Origin: JANXQG01 sp964615095
Lineage (GTDB): Bacteria; Planctomycetota; Planctomycetia; Pirellulales; Thermoguttaceae
DNA: 64,000 nt
Direction of reading: 5' to 3'
Assembly (NCBI GenBank): GCA_964615095.1
Contig: CAZTPX010000034.1
Coordinates: 8,636 to 72,635, forward strand
Every line of letters begins with the position of its first letter. Position 1 is the stretch's first letter. The notes beneath the pieces are model-generated. The model saw only the letters and a program-made list of their open reading frames with translations, did no database searches and was not told the DNA's origin. Positions 42,860 through 50,799 of the stretch are shown here, piece after piece. Position numbers and translations under genes: made by a program.

Positions 42860-42893
42860 CCGACCAAGGGAAACGACATGCAAGTCTTACTCG
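42860..42893 (+). repeat. 34-bp direct repeat, copy 2
   Basis: Identical to 41009-41042. Flanks differ from copy 1 on both sides, so only the 34 bases were duplicated or recombined. Confidence 0.9.
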
Positions 42894-42983
42894 TTCAACC
42901 CGACTCCTTCCATCTGGCCCCAAAGACCGAGCACGGCTTCGAGATCGCAGATCGTCATCGCAGATACGGTAACATCCATACGA

Positions 42984-43613
42984 TCATTCCTGCTCGTGGA
43001 GTGTCCGTGCCATCAACGCCGCAATCGCCTGCGAGTTCTCGCCACGTTGCAGAGCTAAGGCGTCGATGACTTTCTCCCGCCGCTCCCGAGGATGGTTCTG
43101 GCTCAACTTCCACTTCCCTTCGATTCGGGTAATTTCGATCCGAAACGCCACTATGGACTGGGCAAGCCTATTGACGAATTCGTCGCCATCTCGAAACCCC
43201 CAAGGTTCGGGCATCGACTTTTCGTGTAGCGCAACGAGGTCTCGCAGGATCTCCAGGGTTGTTTTGCCCTCCTCGACAACGTGGAGTATCCCGTAGACGT
43301 GGACAGCAACGTAGTTCCACGTCGGCACGACGTTCGCTGCTTCATACCAAGACGGCGAGATGTAGGCATGAGGCCCAGAAAAGACGACCAGCACGTTGCG
43401 ATCTACGGCTTGCCATTGCGGGTTGGCTCGGGCCATGTGGCCGATGAGCGTCCCAAATGGTCCCGCCTGCCGGTCAAGCAACAGCGGCAGATGGACAGCG
43501 ACAGGCTCGTTGTCCAGTCGGGACACGACGAGGCCGAAGTTGTGCTGCTCGAGGAAGTCGAACAGCTTAGTCAGGTCTGTTTCGGAAAAACTGGAGGGGA
43601 TGTACATCGGCAA
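42984..43613 (-). CDS. paiB: FMN-binding PaiB-type regulator
   Basis: 209 residues, the usual length. The PaiB signature is seen: MYIPSSFSETDLTKLFDFLE, the HLPLLLDRQAGPFGTLIGHMARANPQW region, VVFSGPHAYISPSWY, and VPTWNYVAVHVYG. Family members bind flavin and act as transcriptional regulators or nitroreductase-like proteins; the best known works with the PaiA acetyltransferase, which is absent here. Isolated in the accessory region. Confidence 0.88.
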   Translation of the reverse strand: MPMYIPSSFSETDLTKLFDFLEQHNFGLVVSRLDNEPVAVHLPLLLDRQAGPFGTLIGHMARANPQWQAVDRNVLVVFSGPHAYISPSWYEAANVVPTWNYVAVHVYGILHVVEEGKTTLEILRDLVALHEKSMPEPWGFRDGDEFVNRLAQSIVAFRIEITRIEGKWKLSQNHPRERREKVIDALALQRGENSQAIAALMARTLHEQE

Positions 43614-43634
43614 GCTCTTGTGGCACTACATTTG

Positions 43635-43943
43635 GTGAAACAGCATCTCCCGGTGGAAACGATTACCGGTCCTCGATGCCGCCGGCAAGTTTCTGTCAGG
43701 GACAATCTGGGAGGAAGGCGGCTCGCCTGCCCCCATTGCAAAGGTGCATTTGTTGCTCCGAAACCAGACATTCCCGAAGCGATCCCAATTGAAGATTTTT
43801 CCCAAACCGTTCCCGTTGAGGACAAACCGGAAGAGTCAGGGCTTGATTCGCCAAATGACAACAGACCCGTTTTCACCCACCCACTCCCGACCCGTTTTCC
43901 TGCCCGGCGCTCCCGCCCATGGCGAAGTTCCATGTCGCCCTAA
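43635..43943 (+). CDS. Possible small zinc-ribbon protein
   Basis: Up to 102 residues if started at GTG 43635. It contains RCRRQVSVRDNLGGRRLACP followed by HCKGAFVAP, resembling the planctomycete CxC-type zinc ribbon (one Cys of the first pair is Arg). The rest is acidic and disordered (EAIPIEDFSQTVPVEDKPEE). The end overlaps nothing known. Start and completeness are unsure; may be a remnant. Confidence 0.4.
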   Translation: MKQHLPVETITGPRCRRQVSVRDNLGGRRLACPHCKGAFVAPKPDIPEAIPIEDFSQTVPVEDKPEESGLDSPNDNRPVFTHPLPTRFPARRSRPWRSSMSP

Positions 43944-43990
43944 CGTGCAAGATTCTCACGGCTGCGGCACGCCTCGATCCTGCTTTGGGC

Positions 43991-44665
43991 TCACATTCGA
44001 TGACCCGGAAAGAACGCATCGCCGCGGGTTGGCTGGTGGGGTTCGCGCCGAATCGCATCGGCGGGACGGTTCAATGCGTTCAGGACGTAGCCCGCCAGGA
44101 CTACGTTCCACGGCCCATCTCCCTGAAGTTTGAAGTGCGCACGAAGGCGTGGACTTGCAGCGATGCCTGGATACGCCGCGTCAAGCAGGTGGAGTCCTAC
44201 GGGTGGAATTCGTCCTTGGTCCGTTATGAGCAAATCAAGGCCCGCGAACCTGTACGCCTCAATGACAAAGCCCGCACAACTGAATTTCCAGTAGGTGACG
44301 GTCCCGTCAAGTTCCTGGAACGATTCAACGTGCGGAAGGACGCAATATTGAGCCCGCTTGTCTTGCCGGATGCCTGCGGCTTCATACTCCGCGGCGCGGT
44401 CGTCGATGAAGATCTGGATCTGAAGAATGTCGTCCGTCCTCAGCGCGGCCGTCCCCATGCTTTGTATTGCGATCGTTCCTTCGCCTGTTTCAAGCGGCGG
44501 ACCCATGTGGACCAGCGGCACCTGGTCATTCCGTCGCAGTTCGCTCCTGTCGTCGGCGAACAAGCCAACGTGTTGAACAAAGTTCGGCAAGTCCTGCGAA
44601 TCGTGGGCGGCGACGTCGTACCTGTGCGCGGGCACGGGCTCATCGCGGAGAAGTTGTGCCGGCAT
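43991..44665 (-). CDS. Unknown protein with a CAGFVIEAY motif
   Basis: About 224 residues, not recognised. Start at ATG 44665 after GGAGGAGCGG; it overlaps the previous gene by 26 bases. The segment YWKFSCAGFVIEAYRFAGLD resembles the active-site Cys helix of NlpC/P60-like cysteine peptidases, and conserved-looking blocks follow (GDGPWNVVLAGYVLNALNRP, GDAFFP). A catalytic His was not identified with confidence. Cytoplasmic, with no signal peptide. Likely co-transcribed with the overlapping upstream gene. Confidence 0.6.
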   Translation of the reverse strand: MPAQLLRDEPVPAHRYDVAAHDSQDLPNFVQHVGLFADDRSELRRNDQVPLVHMGPPLETGEGTIAIQSMGTAALRTDDILQIQIFIDDRAAEYEAAGIRQDKRAQYCVLPHVESFQELDGTVTYWKFSCAGFVIEAYRFAGLDLLITDQGRIPPVGLHLLDAAYPGIAASPRLRAHFKLQGDGPWNVVLAGYVLNALNRPADAIRREPHQPTRGDAFFPGHRM

Positions 44666-45383
44666 CCGCTCCTCCGCTGCTCTGCTCAAGTTCCGCCGCC
44701 AGCCTCTCCAAATTGCGTGCGCTGAAATCAGCCTTGCCATCCTGAAAACGTTGCATCAGGTCCCGGCTTGTGTTGCGTGCCTGCCGCGCCGCGAGTTCCC
44801 GGAACCAGCCAGCCTTTAGGGCGCGGAGTTGCTGGGCAACACTCGCTATCCTGTCGCCATTCAATAGAACGAGGGCCAAGACCGCGTTGAGCGCGGTTGC
44901 TCCGTATTTCTCCCGCGACAAGAGCCGGTCGTTGGCGTACACGCGCACCACGTCCGTGAGACACCAATCCAATTCTGGGAATTCTTGCTTGTCTCCCGGC
45001 GGATTGGCAAGCAGTTTGCGAAATACCATCTTACAGATCTCAAGTTCCACGCTCAAAGGCGCCTGGGCTTTGTGGCCCGCATCCAGCAGCGCCGCTACGC
45101 CCGGCAGGTCGGCCAACGGCATCGCTGCGACGTACTTCCGGATTGCGGAGCCCACCGCCACAATGTCCTGCGGGTCGTCGCTGTCACGGTACTCTTCGAT
45201 AAAAGTGCGCAAGAGGGAATTCAGTTCTCCGACTTGCCCCGGCTCAAAGGTCATGGCCTCCGCTTCGATGACGAGTCTCCGCCTCCGCGCATCGCCTGTC
45301 GTTGCGTCTTGCAGTCGCTGCAAAAGTCCCCGAGACGTAAGCTCAGTCTCTTGGGCAGAAACTAGGATTACTGGTTCGGACAT
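44640..45383 (-). CDS. Unknown helical protein paired with the CAGFV gene
   Basis: 247 residues, not recognised. Mostly helical (LGDLPGVAALLDAG-type and ALNAVLALVLLNGDRIASVAQQL segments), no signal peptide, no membrane helix. Its C-terminus (LERLAAELEQSSGGADAG) overlaps the start of the CAGFV gene by 26 bases, so the pair is probably translated together. Neighbours are gene fragments, so this pair may be acquired. Confidence 0.6.
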   Translation of the reverse strand: MSEPVILVSAQETELTSRGLLQRLQDATTGDARRRRLVIEAEAMTFEPGQVGELNSLLRTFIEEYRDSDDPQDIVAVGSAIRKYVAAMPLADLPGVAALLDAGHKAQAPLSVELEICKMVFRKLLANPPGDKQEFPELDWCLTDVVRVYANDRLLSREKYGATALNAVLALVLLNGDRIASVAQQLRALKAGWFRELAARQARNTSRDLMQRFQDGKADFSARNLERLAAELEQSSGGADAGTTSPR

Positions 45384-45602
45384 TCCTATTCCCTATCGGA
45401 AGTATACAAAGTGGCTTGGTGTATTTCCTGGGACGGCACAACGCCCCTAACCCTTTAAGTCTATAAGAGTTGTGGCCGTCCTGCAAGATGCTGCCATGAG
45501 CAGCATGGCGAGTCTCCTTGCTAGCCGCCTAATGGACGTTGAGAGGCAAGGTCGGTAGCCATACCCCATTTCTCCGGGGTTTCTTGGGATTCCGTTATTG
45601 GT
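45384..45602. other. Gap before the cyclic-nucleotide-binding remnant
   Basis: Leader of the unknown gene pair; no further gene or strong structure seen. Confidence 0.4.
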
Positions 45603-45776
45603 GGGCCGGCGATTGTCCGCGCCAAGACCGGTTGCGATCTGTTCGTGCTCGACAAGGCCGACTTCCAGCGGATCCTGCGCGAGCACCCGCAATTCTCGGC
45701 CGGCGTCGCCAAGGTCGCCAAGGAACGCTACGACGTGAGCGCCAGCCCCCACGACTCCAGCCCGCGGCCGGCATGA
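45603..45776 (+). pseudogene. 3' remnant of a cyclic-nucleotide-binding-domain gene
   Basis: The frame GPAIVRAKTGCDLFVLDKAD, FQRILREHPQFSAGV, AKERYD ends at TGA 45774-45776. This is the end of a cNMP-binding domain as found in ion-channel-like proteins. No start, no ligand-binding core; the 5' part is gone. It lies 8 bases from the stop of the convergent kinase gene. Confidence 0.7.
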
Positions 45777-45784
45777 GGCGGAGG

Positions 45785-48700
45785 CTACTTTGAGCCCCTC
45801 GCCTGCTCCAATTCCGCAACGAGCGTCTTGAAGTCCTCTCGCCCGCGGAGAGAATCGAGGTCTTTGTCCACCTTCAGGCGGGCGAGATCCTTGAACCCCT
45901 CGGCGACCGCCTGCCGCAAGAAGTCCATCGCTTGCTGGACAGCTTTCGCTTGAGCCGCCTTGTCGGCGCCAACACTCAGGCGCGCGAAGCCGCAAGCCAG
46001 ATGGTAGCAGCACGCCGAAACGTCGCGTTGGGCATTGACATTCTTGGGGTCGGCCGCCGCCAGGCGCTCATAGATCGCCTCTGCCCGCTGGTAAAACTCG
46101 AGCGACTCCTTCGTGTTGCCCAGTCGGAGGTTGGCATCGCCGAGTTTTTCGAAGCTGAAGCCCAGGTCGCGCTGGGCCTGGGTGTTCTTGGGGTCGGCCT
46201 CCGCCAGTCGCTCGCGGATGGGCAGGGCCTTCTGGTAGTATTCGAGCGACTCTTTCGCCTGGTTCGACTGCAGCGAGACCGCCCCGAGTTTGTTGTAACT
46301 GATCGACAGGTTGCGTTGGGCCTCGGCATCCTTAGGGTCGGCCTCGGCCAATCGCAGGCGGACTTCCAGGGCCTTCTGGCAGAATTCGAGCGACTCTTTC
46401 GTCCGGCCCAACTGCCCCGCCACGTCGCCGAGTCGCTCGTAACTGACACTCAGGTCATTTTGGACCTGGGCGTTCTTCGGGTCCGCCTTGGCCAACCGCT
46501 CGCAGATCGCCAGGACGTTCTGGTAGAAGTCAAGGGCCTCGGCGGCCTTTCCCTGCCGCCGCGCCAGGTCGCCGAGACAGGTGTAGCTGACGCCCAAGTC
46601 GCGTTGCGCTTGGGCATTCTTGGGGTCGGCCTCGGCCAACCGCAGGCAGATCTCCACTGCCTTGCGGTAGTAGTCGCGGGCCTGAGTGGTCTGATCCAAT
46701 CGCTGCGTCACGTTGCCGAGCCGTTCGTAGCTGACGCTCAGGTTGCGCTGGGGTTGGACATTCTTGGGATCGGCTGTAGCCAGCCGCGTGCGGATGGCCA
46801 TCGACTTCTGGTAGAAATCCAGCGCGTCCTGTGTCTGACCCAACTGCATCGTAACATCGCCGAGCCGCTCCCAACTGACGCTCAGGTCATACTGGGCCTC
46901 CACATTCGTGGTGTCGGCGTCGGCCAGCAGTTGGCGGATCGCCGACGCTTTCCGATAGAACTCGAGCGCATCCTGCGTCTGGCCCGAGCGCCTGCCCATG
47001 TCGCCGAGCAGTTCGTAGTTGATGCTCAGGCCGCGCTGGGCTTTGGCATCCTTGGGGTCGGCCGCCGCCCGCCGCTGCCGGATCGCCAACGCCTTATGAT
47101 AGTAATCGATGGCCTCCTGGGTCTGGCCCAACTGCTGCGCGATGTTGCCGAGGTTGACGTAGCTGATGCCCAGGTCGCTTTGGGCTTGGGAGTTACTCGG
47201 ATCGGCCTCTGCAAGCTGCTTGGCGATCTCGGCGCCGCTGGCGTATTCTTTCTTCGCATCCTGCGTATTCCCGAGTACACGATCCACGTCGCCCATGCGG
47301 AAATAGGTCCAGACGAGCGTCTGATCCGGGTTGCCTTGCCGCTGGGCCTCCTGCAGCAGCGTTTGCAGGCGTTTGCGGGCGTTTTCCAATAAGTCCTTGC
47401 GCAGATCTTCCGTACCGGGGCGGGTTTCGAGCTTGGTTTGGATGCCGAAGACCATATCGTTCAAGGCATCCAGCGCCAGTTGGTACCGCCGCCGGGCCTG
47501 ATCGCGGGCCGATTCGGCCAACTCGAAATTCTCAACTGCCGTTTGGCGGGCCGCTTCCGTCAAGACCTGTTGTTTCCGGATGAGAACGGTGCTCACCCCC
47601 AGGGCAATGGCTGCCACCGCGATCAGGCCGAAGGAACTGACCACCAAGGTCTTATGCTTGCGGGCCCACCGCGCTGCTTTGGCAGGCAATGGCTCGCGAT
47701 AGGCCGAGACCGGCTCGTCGGCCAGCCAGTGCTCGACGTCGTCGGCAAGACCTTTGGGTGACTGATAGCGGTCCGCGGGCTTCAGCGCCATGGCCTTCAA
47801 GCAGATGGCTTCCAAGGGCCGGGCGATCTGGTCATTGACGGCGCGGGGGGGCAGGAATTCGCCCCGCTGCACATTGTGCAGAATGCTCTCCACGTTCAGG
47901 CCCTCCATCGGTGCGCGGCCGGTGAGGAGGCAATAGAGCGTCGCGCCCAGACTGTAGACGTCGCTGGCCGGGCCAAGTAGGTCCAGCCGCCCGGCGGCCT
48001 GCTCGGGACTCATATACTGCGGCGTACCAATCGTCGAGCCCATGAGCGTCGCCTCCGAGCTGCCCTGCGAGCTTGGCCGGATCGGCCCTTCCACCGATTC
48101 GGTCTTCAGCGCCGACGGGTCTTGCGGTTTAGCCAGCCCCCAGTCGACGACCAGGGTTTCGCCATATTGCCCGAGCATGATGTTGCCCGGCTTCAAGTCG
48201 CGGTGCAAGACGCCGCGGCTGTGGGCGTAGGCGATGGCGTTGCAGACGTCGAGAAAGCGGCCCAGGAGTGCGCGAAGCTCCACGGCCCGCTCACCGGAAT
48301 CGAGGCGTTTGTCTGCGCTGCTGTGGAAGCGCGTCACGGCCTCTTGCAGGCTGTCGCCGCGGATGAAGCGCATGGCATAGTAGGGCCGGCCATCGGCATA
48401 TTGGCCCAGGCCGTAGACGGGCACGATGCCTGGGTGCTCCAGGCCGCCGGTAATCTCGGCTTCGAGCAGGAAGCGGGAGCGGCTATTGGGATCGTCGGCA
48501 TGCCGTTCCTGGATCTCCTTCAACGCGACCTCCCGCTGCAGTTCTTCATCGCGGGCCACGGAGACCTGCCCCAAACCGCCTTTGGCATGGGGACGAAGGA
48601 TTCGGAACCGCGTGCCCGAGGAGGTGAAACTGCCGACCGACTGAAAACGCGTGGCGTGAGGATCAATCGGGGGGCGCGCGGCGGCGATTTGCACCAGCGA

Positions 48701-49006
48701 TGCCTGCACTTCTGGGTCGGCAACCTGGCGGAGATCGGCCTCTACGGAGCCCAGGGAACTGACCGCGGCCAAGCTCTTTTCCGCGTCGTTCCCGTGCTGT
48801 TTGAGGTGTTCTTGGACCAGCGCCTCGAGGAGAGTGCGGCGGTCAGCGGCCAGGGCCTTTTGAGAAACCAGAATTTCTCCCAGCGGTTTGTCCTTGGTCA
48901 AAACCCAGGCGTTCATGGCCGTGACCAAGGCGTCCCGGCTGATGAAATCCATTTGTACGGCCAGGATGCCAAAAAGCAGATTGCGATCGTGACTGGGTGC
49001 GCCCAT
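45785..49006 (-). CDS. Ser/Thr protein kinase with membrane segment and TPR tail
   Basis: 1073 residues. N-terminal planctomycete kinase-leader domain (about 1-125: MDFISRDALVTAMNAW), then the kinase: GGLGQV glycine loop, VALKEI Lys, LHRDLKPGNIML catalytic Asp, VVDWGLA (DFG replaced by DWG), GTPQYMSPEQ activation segment. One membrane helix follows (VVSSFGLIAVAAIALGVS), so the kinase is cytoplasmic and the rest outside. The C-terminal half has about eight 50-residue TPR-like units beginning ADPKNAQAQRDL. The last 40 residues are Leu-rich. Such kinases sense unknown envelope signals. Start at 49006 is the only good Met. Confidence 0.93.
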   Translation of the reverse strand: MGAPSHDRNLLFGILAVQMDFISRDALVTAMNAWVLTKDKPLGEILVSQKALAADRRTLLEALVQEHLKQHGNDAEKSLAAVSSLGSVEADLRQVADPEVQASLVQIAAARPPIDPHATRFQSVGSFTSSGTRFRILRPHAKGGLGQVSVARDEELQREVALKEIQERHADDPNSRSRFLLEAEITGGLEHPGIVPVYGLGQYADGRPYYAMRFIRGDSLQEAVTRFHSSADKRLDSGERAVELRALLGRFLDVCNAIAYAHSRGVLHRDLKPGNIMLGQYGETLVVDWGLAKPQDPSALKTESVEGPIRPSSQGSSEATLMGSTIGTPQYMSPEQAAGRLDLLGPASDVYSLGATLYCLLTGRAPMEGLNVESILHNVQRGEFLPPRAVNDQIARPLEAICLKAMALKPADRYQSPKGLADDVEHWLADEPVSAYREPLPAKAARWARKHKTLVVSSFGLIAVAAIALGVSTVLIRKQQVLTEAARQTAVENFELAESARDQARRRYQLALDALNDMVFGIQTKLETRPGTEDLRKDLLENARKRLQTLLQEAQRQGNPDQTLVWTYFRMGDVDRVLGNTQDAKKEYASGAEIAKQLAEADPSNSQAQSDLGISYVNLGNIAQQLGQTQEAIDYYHKALAIRQRRAAADPKDAKAQRGLSINYELLGDMGRRSGQTQDALEFYRKASAIRQLLADADTTNVEAQYDLSVSWERLGDVTMQLGQTQDALDFYQKSMAIRTRLATADPKNVQPQRNLSVSYERLGNVTQRLDQTTQARDYYRKAVEICLRLAEADPKNAQAQRDLGVSYTCLGDLARRQGKAAEALDFYQNVLAICERLAKADPKNAQVQNDLSVSYERLGDVAGQLGRTKESLEFCQKALEVRLRLAEADPKDAEAQRNLSISYNKLGAVSLQSNQAKESLEYYQKALPIRERLAEADPKNTQAQRDLGFSFEKLGDANLRLGNTKESLEFYQRAEAIYERLAAADPKNVNAQRDVSACCYHLACGFARLSVGADKAAQAKAVQQAMDFLRQAVAEGFKDLARLKVDKDLDSLRGREDFKTLVAELEQARGSK

Positions 49007-49216
49007 AAGTCCCTCGTGAAATCAGAAGATCCGGCTACGAGAATGATACGGGTCCGGAACGACCAATTCTAGCCCGACGGATCCGAAAAGTGGCCGGCCG
49101 ATCCGGAAAAATGGCGATGTGAGCCCGGCGAAAGGCTGGTCCAGTCCGTTTATTCGCCAATCCTAATTACGAAGTCCGCCGCGGCTTTGTTCTGGGGGCG
49201 ATAAACAGATCCGGCC

Positions 49217-50482
49217 TTAGAACTTCTGGTTCACGAAGAGGCGGAACTCACCGTCAAAACATCGATCGTCGGTGGCCGGTGTGGCGAAGCCCGCCGTAAT
49301 GGTCGTCTTGCCGACGACGGCATGGGCGCCGACGATGAGATCCAGGACATTGAATTTGGCCGTGTTGTAGCCGATCGAGAAGCCGTTGGCCTGGACCGTG
49401 GAAGGGGCGTTGAGTCCGCCTGTATAATGGGTCTCGACGACCGCCGCCAATCCGGAAAACCGCTGGTCCGGATTGCGATACAGCCAGCGGCCAACCGCGA
49501 GGTCGGCAAAAATCAACGACTGATCGTAGATGTCGCCTATAGAGGTCAAGCCATTTCCGGTCAGATTGGCGGAGACAGAATCGCCGTTGGCGGCCACATC
49601 GACCTGCACGAAGGCCTGGGCGAACCAGTCATCGTTGGGGTTGACGAGCAAGCCGACATAAGGGAGCAGATGCGTCGAGTTGTTGGCAATCTTCATCAGT
49701 TGCCCACCAGTGGCAGCGCCGATATTGATATCCGGAGCCGTGGGCACGGAGATTCCCATTCCCATGCCCAGGGTCCAAGTATCTTCCTGCAGGAGGATCG
49801 CCTTGACAATGACTTGTATGTCGCCGAACTGCCCGGCCATGCCCAAAACAGAGTTATTGGCGACGATGTCGTTGGATTCCAGCACGCCCATGGGAAAGCG
49901 CATTTCCACGGACATGCGTCCATCGAGAAAAGTCTTCTCAAAGCCCGGGACGAAGCGATTGGCGTCGCTCGGCGTCGCCAATTGGGCGTCGTGGAAATAG
50001 CTGTAATCACTGAACACGCGGTCGGTGGGCAAGGTGCAGTCGTTATCCGCGAGCCTCTGCGCTCCGAAGAGACTAGCGCTAGGGCTGGGAGCTTGGAGTG
50101 CGAGGGGACGAGGAGTGGAGCTCTCCTTGCCGATCACAATCTGGAATATTGGGCCGCCTCCCATATCGCCGATCATGTTGGGCGCAAAGCTGGTAGCGAC
50201 ACTGGCCGCCGATTCCTCACGGCCTTCTTCAGACCGGTAAGCGGGTGTCGAGGGAGTCGTTTGCGCGTTATCCGGCGACGGGGCAACGAGAGCGCTTCCG
50301 TCCTTTTTTTCCTTATTTGCACTCTGGCCATCAGCGGGCGGCAGCGGCGCCCGGCCTGGAGGTGCGTCATTGGCCTGCACCATCGACACGGGCGAATCGT
50401 CGCTGCGCGCAAGGGCGGTCACGGCCAGGACGATGGCCAGCCCCCCCAGGGACATGAACACGTGCTGTGACATCTGTTTCAT
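49217..50482 (-). CDS. Outer-membrane beta-barrel-like protein
   Basis: About 421 residues. Start at ATG 50482 with GGAAA just upstream; a TTG 12 bases earlier is rejected. Signal peptide (FMSLGGLAIVLAVTALA), a Pro/Ser-rich linker (about 30-115), then amphipathic strands ending in an aromatic C-terminal residue (FRLFVNQKF), the outer-membrane barrel hallmark. GMGMGISVPTAPDINIGAAT and NQRFSGLAAVVETHYTGGLN look like barrel strands. Transport specificity unknown. Divergent from the adenylate cyclase gene. Confidence 0.75.
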   Translation of the reverse strand: MKQMSQHVFMSLGGLAIVLAVTALARSDDSPVSMVQANDAPPGRAPLPPADGQSANKEKKDGSALVAPSPDNAQTTPSTPAYRSEEGREESAASVATSFAPNMIGDMGGGPIFQIVIGKESSTPRPLALQAPSPSASLFGAQRLADNDCTLPTDRVFSDYSYFHDAQLATPSDANRFVPGFEKTFLDGRMSVEMRFPMGVLESNDIVANNSVLGMAGQFGDIQVIVKAILLQEDTWTLGMGMGISVPTAPDINIGAATGGQLMKIANNSTHLLPYVGLLVNPNDDWFAQAFVQVDVAANGDSVSANLTGNGLTSIGDIYDQSLIFADLAVGRWLYRNPDQRFSGLAAVVETHYTGGLNAPSTVQANGFSIGYNTAKFNVLDLIVGAHAVVGKTTITAGFATPATDDRCFDGEFRLFVNQKF

Positions 50483-50799
50483 GGCGGTTTCCAACGATTA
50501 GGCAGACGTTGCTGAAGTCTAGGCAAGGGTGGCGGCCTTTGGGCATACCCCCTACGGCAACGCCCACCTGCCGCTCACAATTGGTCTAAGTGCTTATCGT
50601 GCAATCGATTCGGCTAGCCCGGATCATTGTCGTCATCAAGGTCCACACCACTTATCTTGATCGGCACAATCGTGGCGATGATACAATTATAAGAAAGCGA
50701 ATTATTTACCAACGCTTTTGCCTGTATAATAGAGCCGTTTTGGTCTCGGCGCCTGACGGCCGGTCGTCGGGCGATTAGCAACTGGCGGCGAGAAGTTTG
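50483..50799. other. 317-base divergent promoter region
   Basis: Between the outer-membrane gene and the adenylate cyclase. Locally AT-rich around 50660-50740, with TATAAT at 50725-50730 and a possible TACAAT nearby. No gene seen. Confidence 0.6.
50725..50730 (+). promoter_or_regulatory. Candidate -10 box of the adenylate cyclase gene
   Basis: Perfect TATAAT preceded by TG (CTGTATAAT), within the AT-rich patch. The -35 region is poor, so this could be an activator-dependent or an extended -10 promoter. Leader to the ATG at 50800 would be about 62 bases. Confidence 0.4.

Larger units (their letters stand above)
42570..42983. other. Gene-free stretch with palindrome and repeat copy 2
   Basis: No intact gene. 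Holds the 24-bp palindrome (42801-42824) and the 34-bp repeat (42860-42893). From ATG 42878 a frame reads MQVLLVQPDSFHLAPKTEHG, which resembles the beginning of a B12-binding/radical SAM-type protein, but it continues into the antisense of paiB and is only a remnant. Confidence 0.5.
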
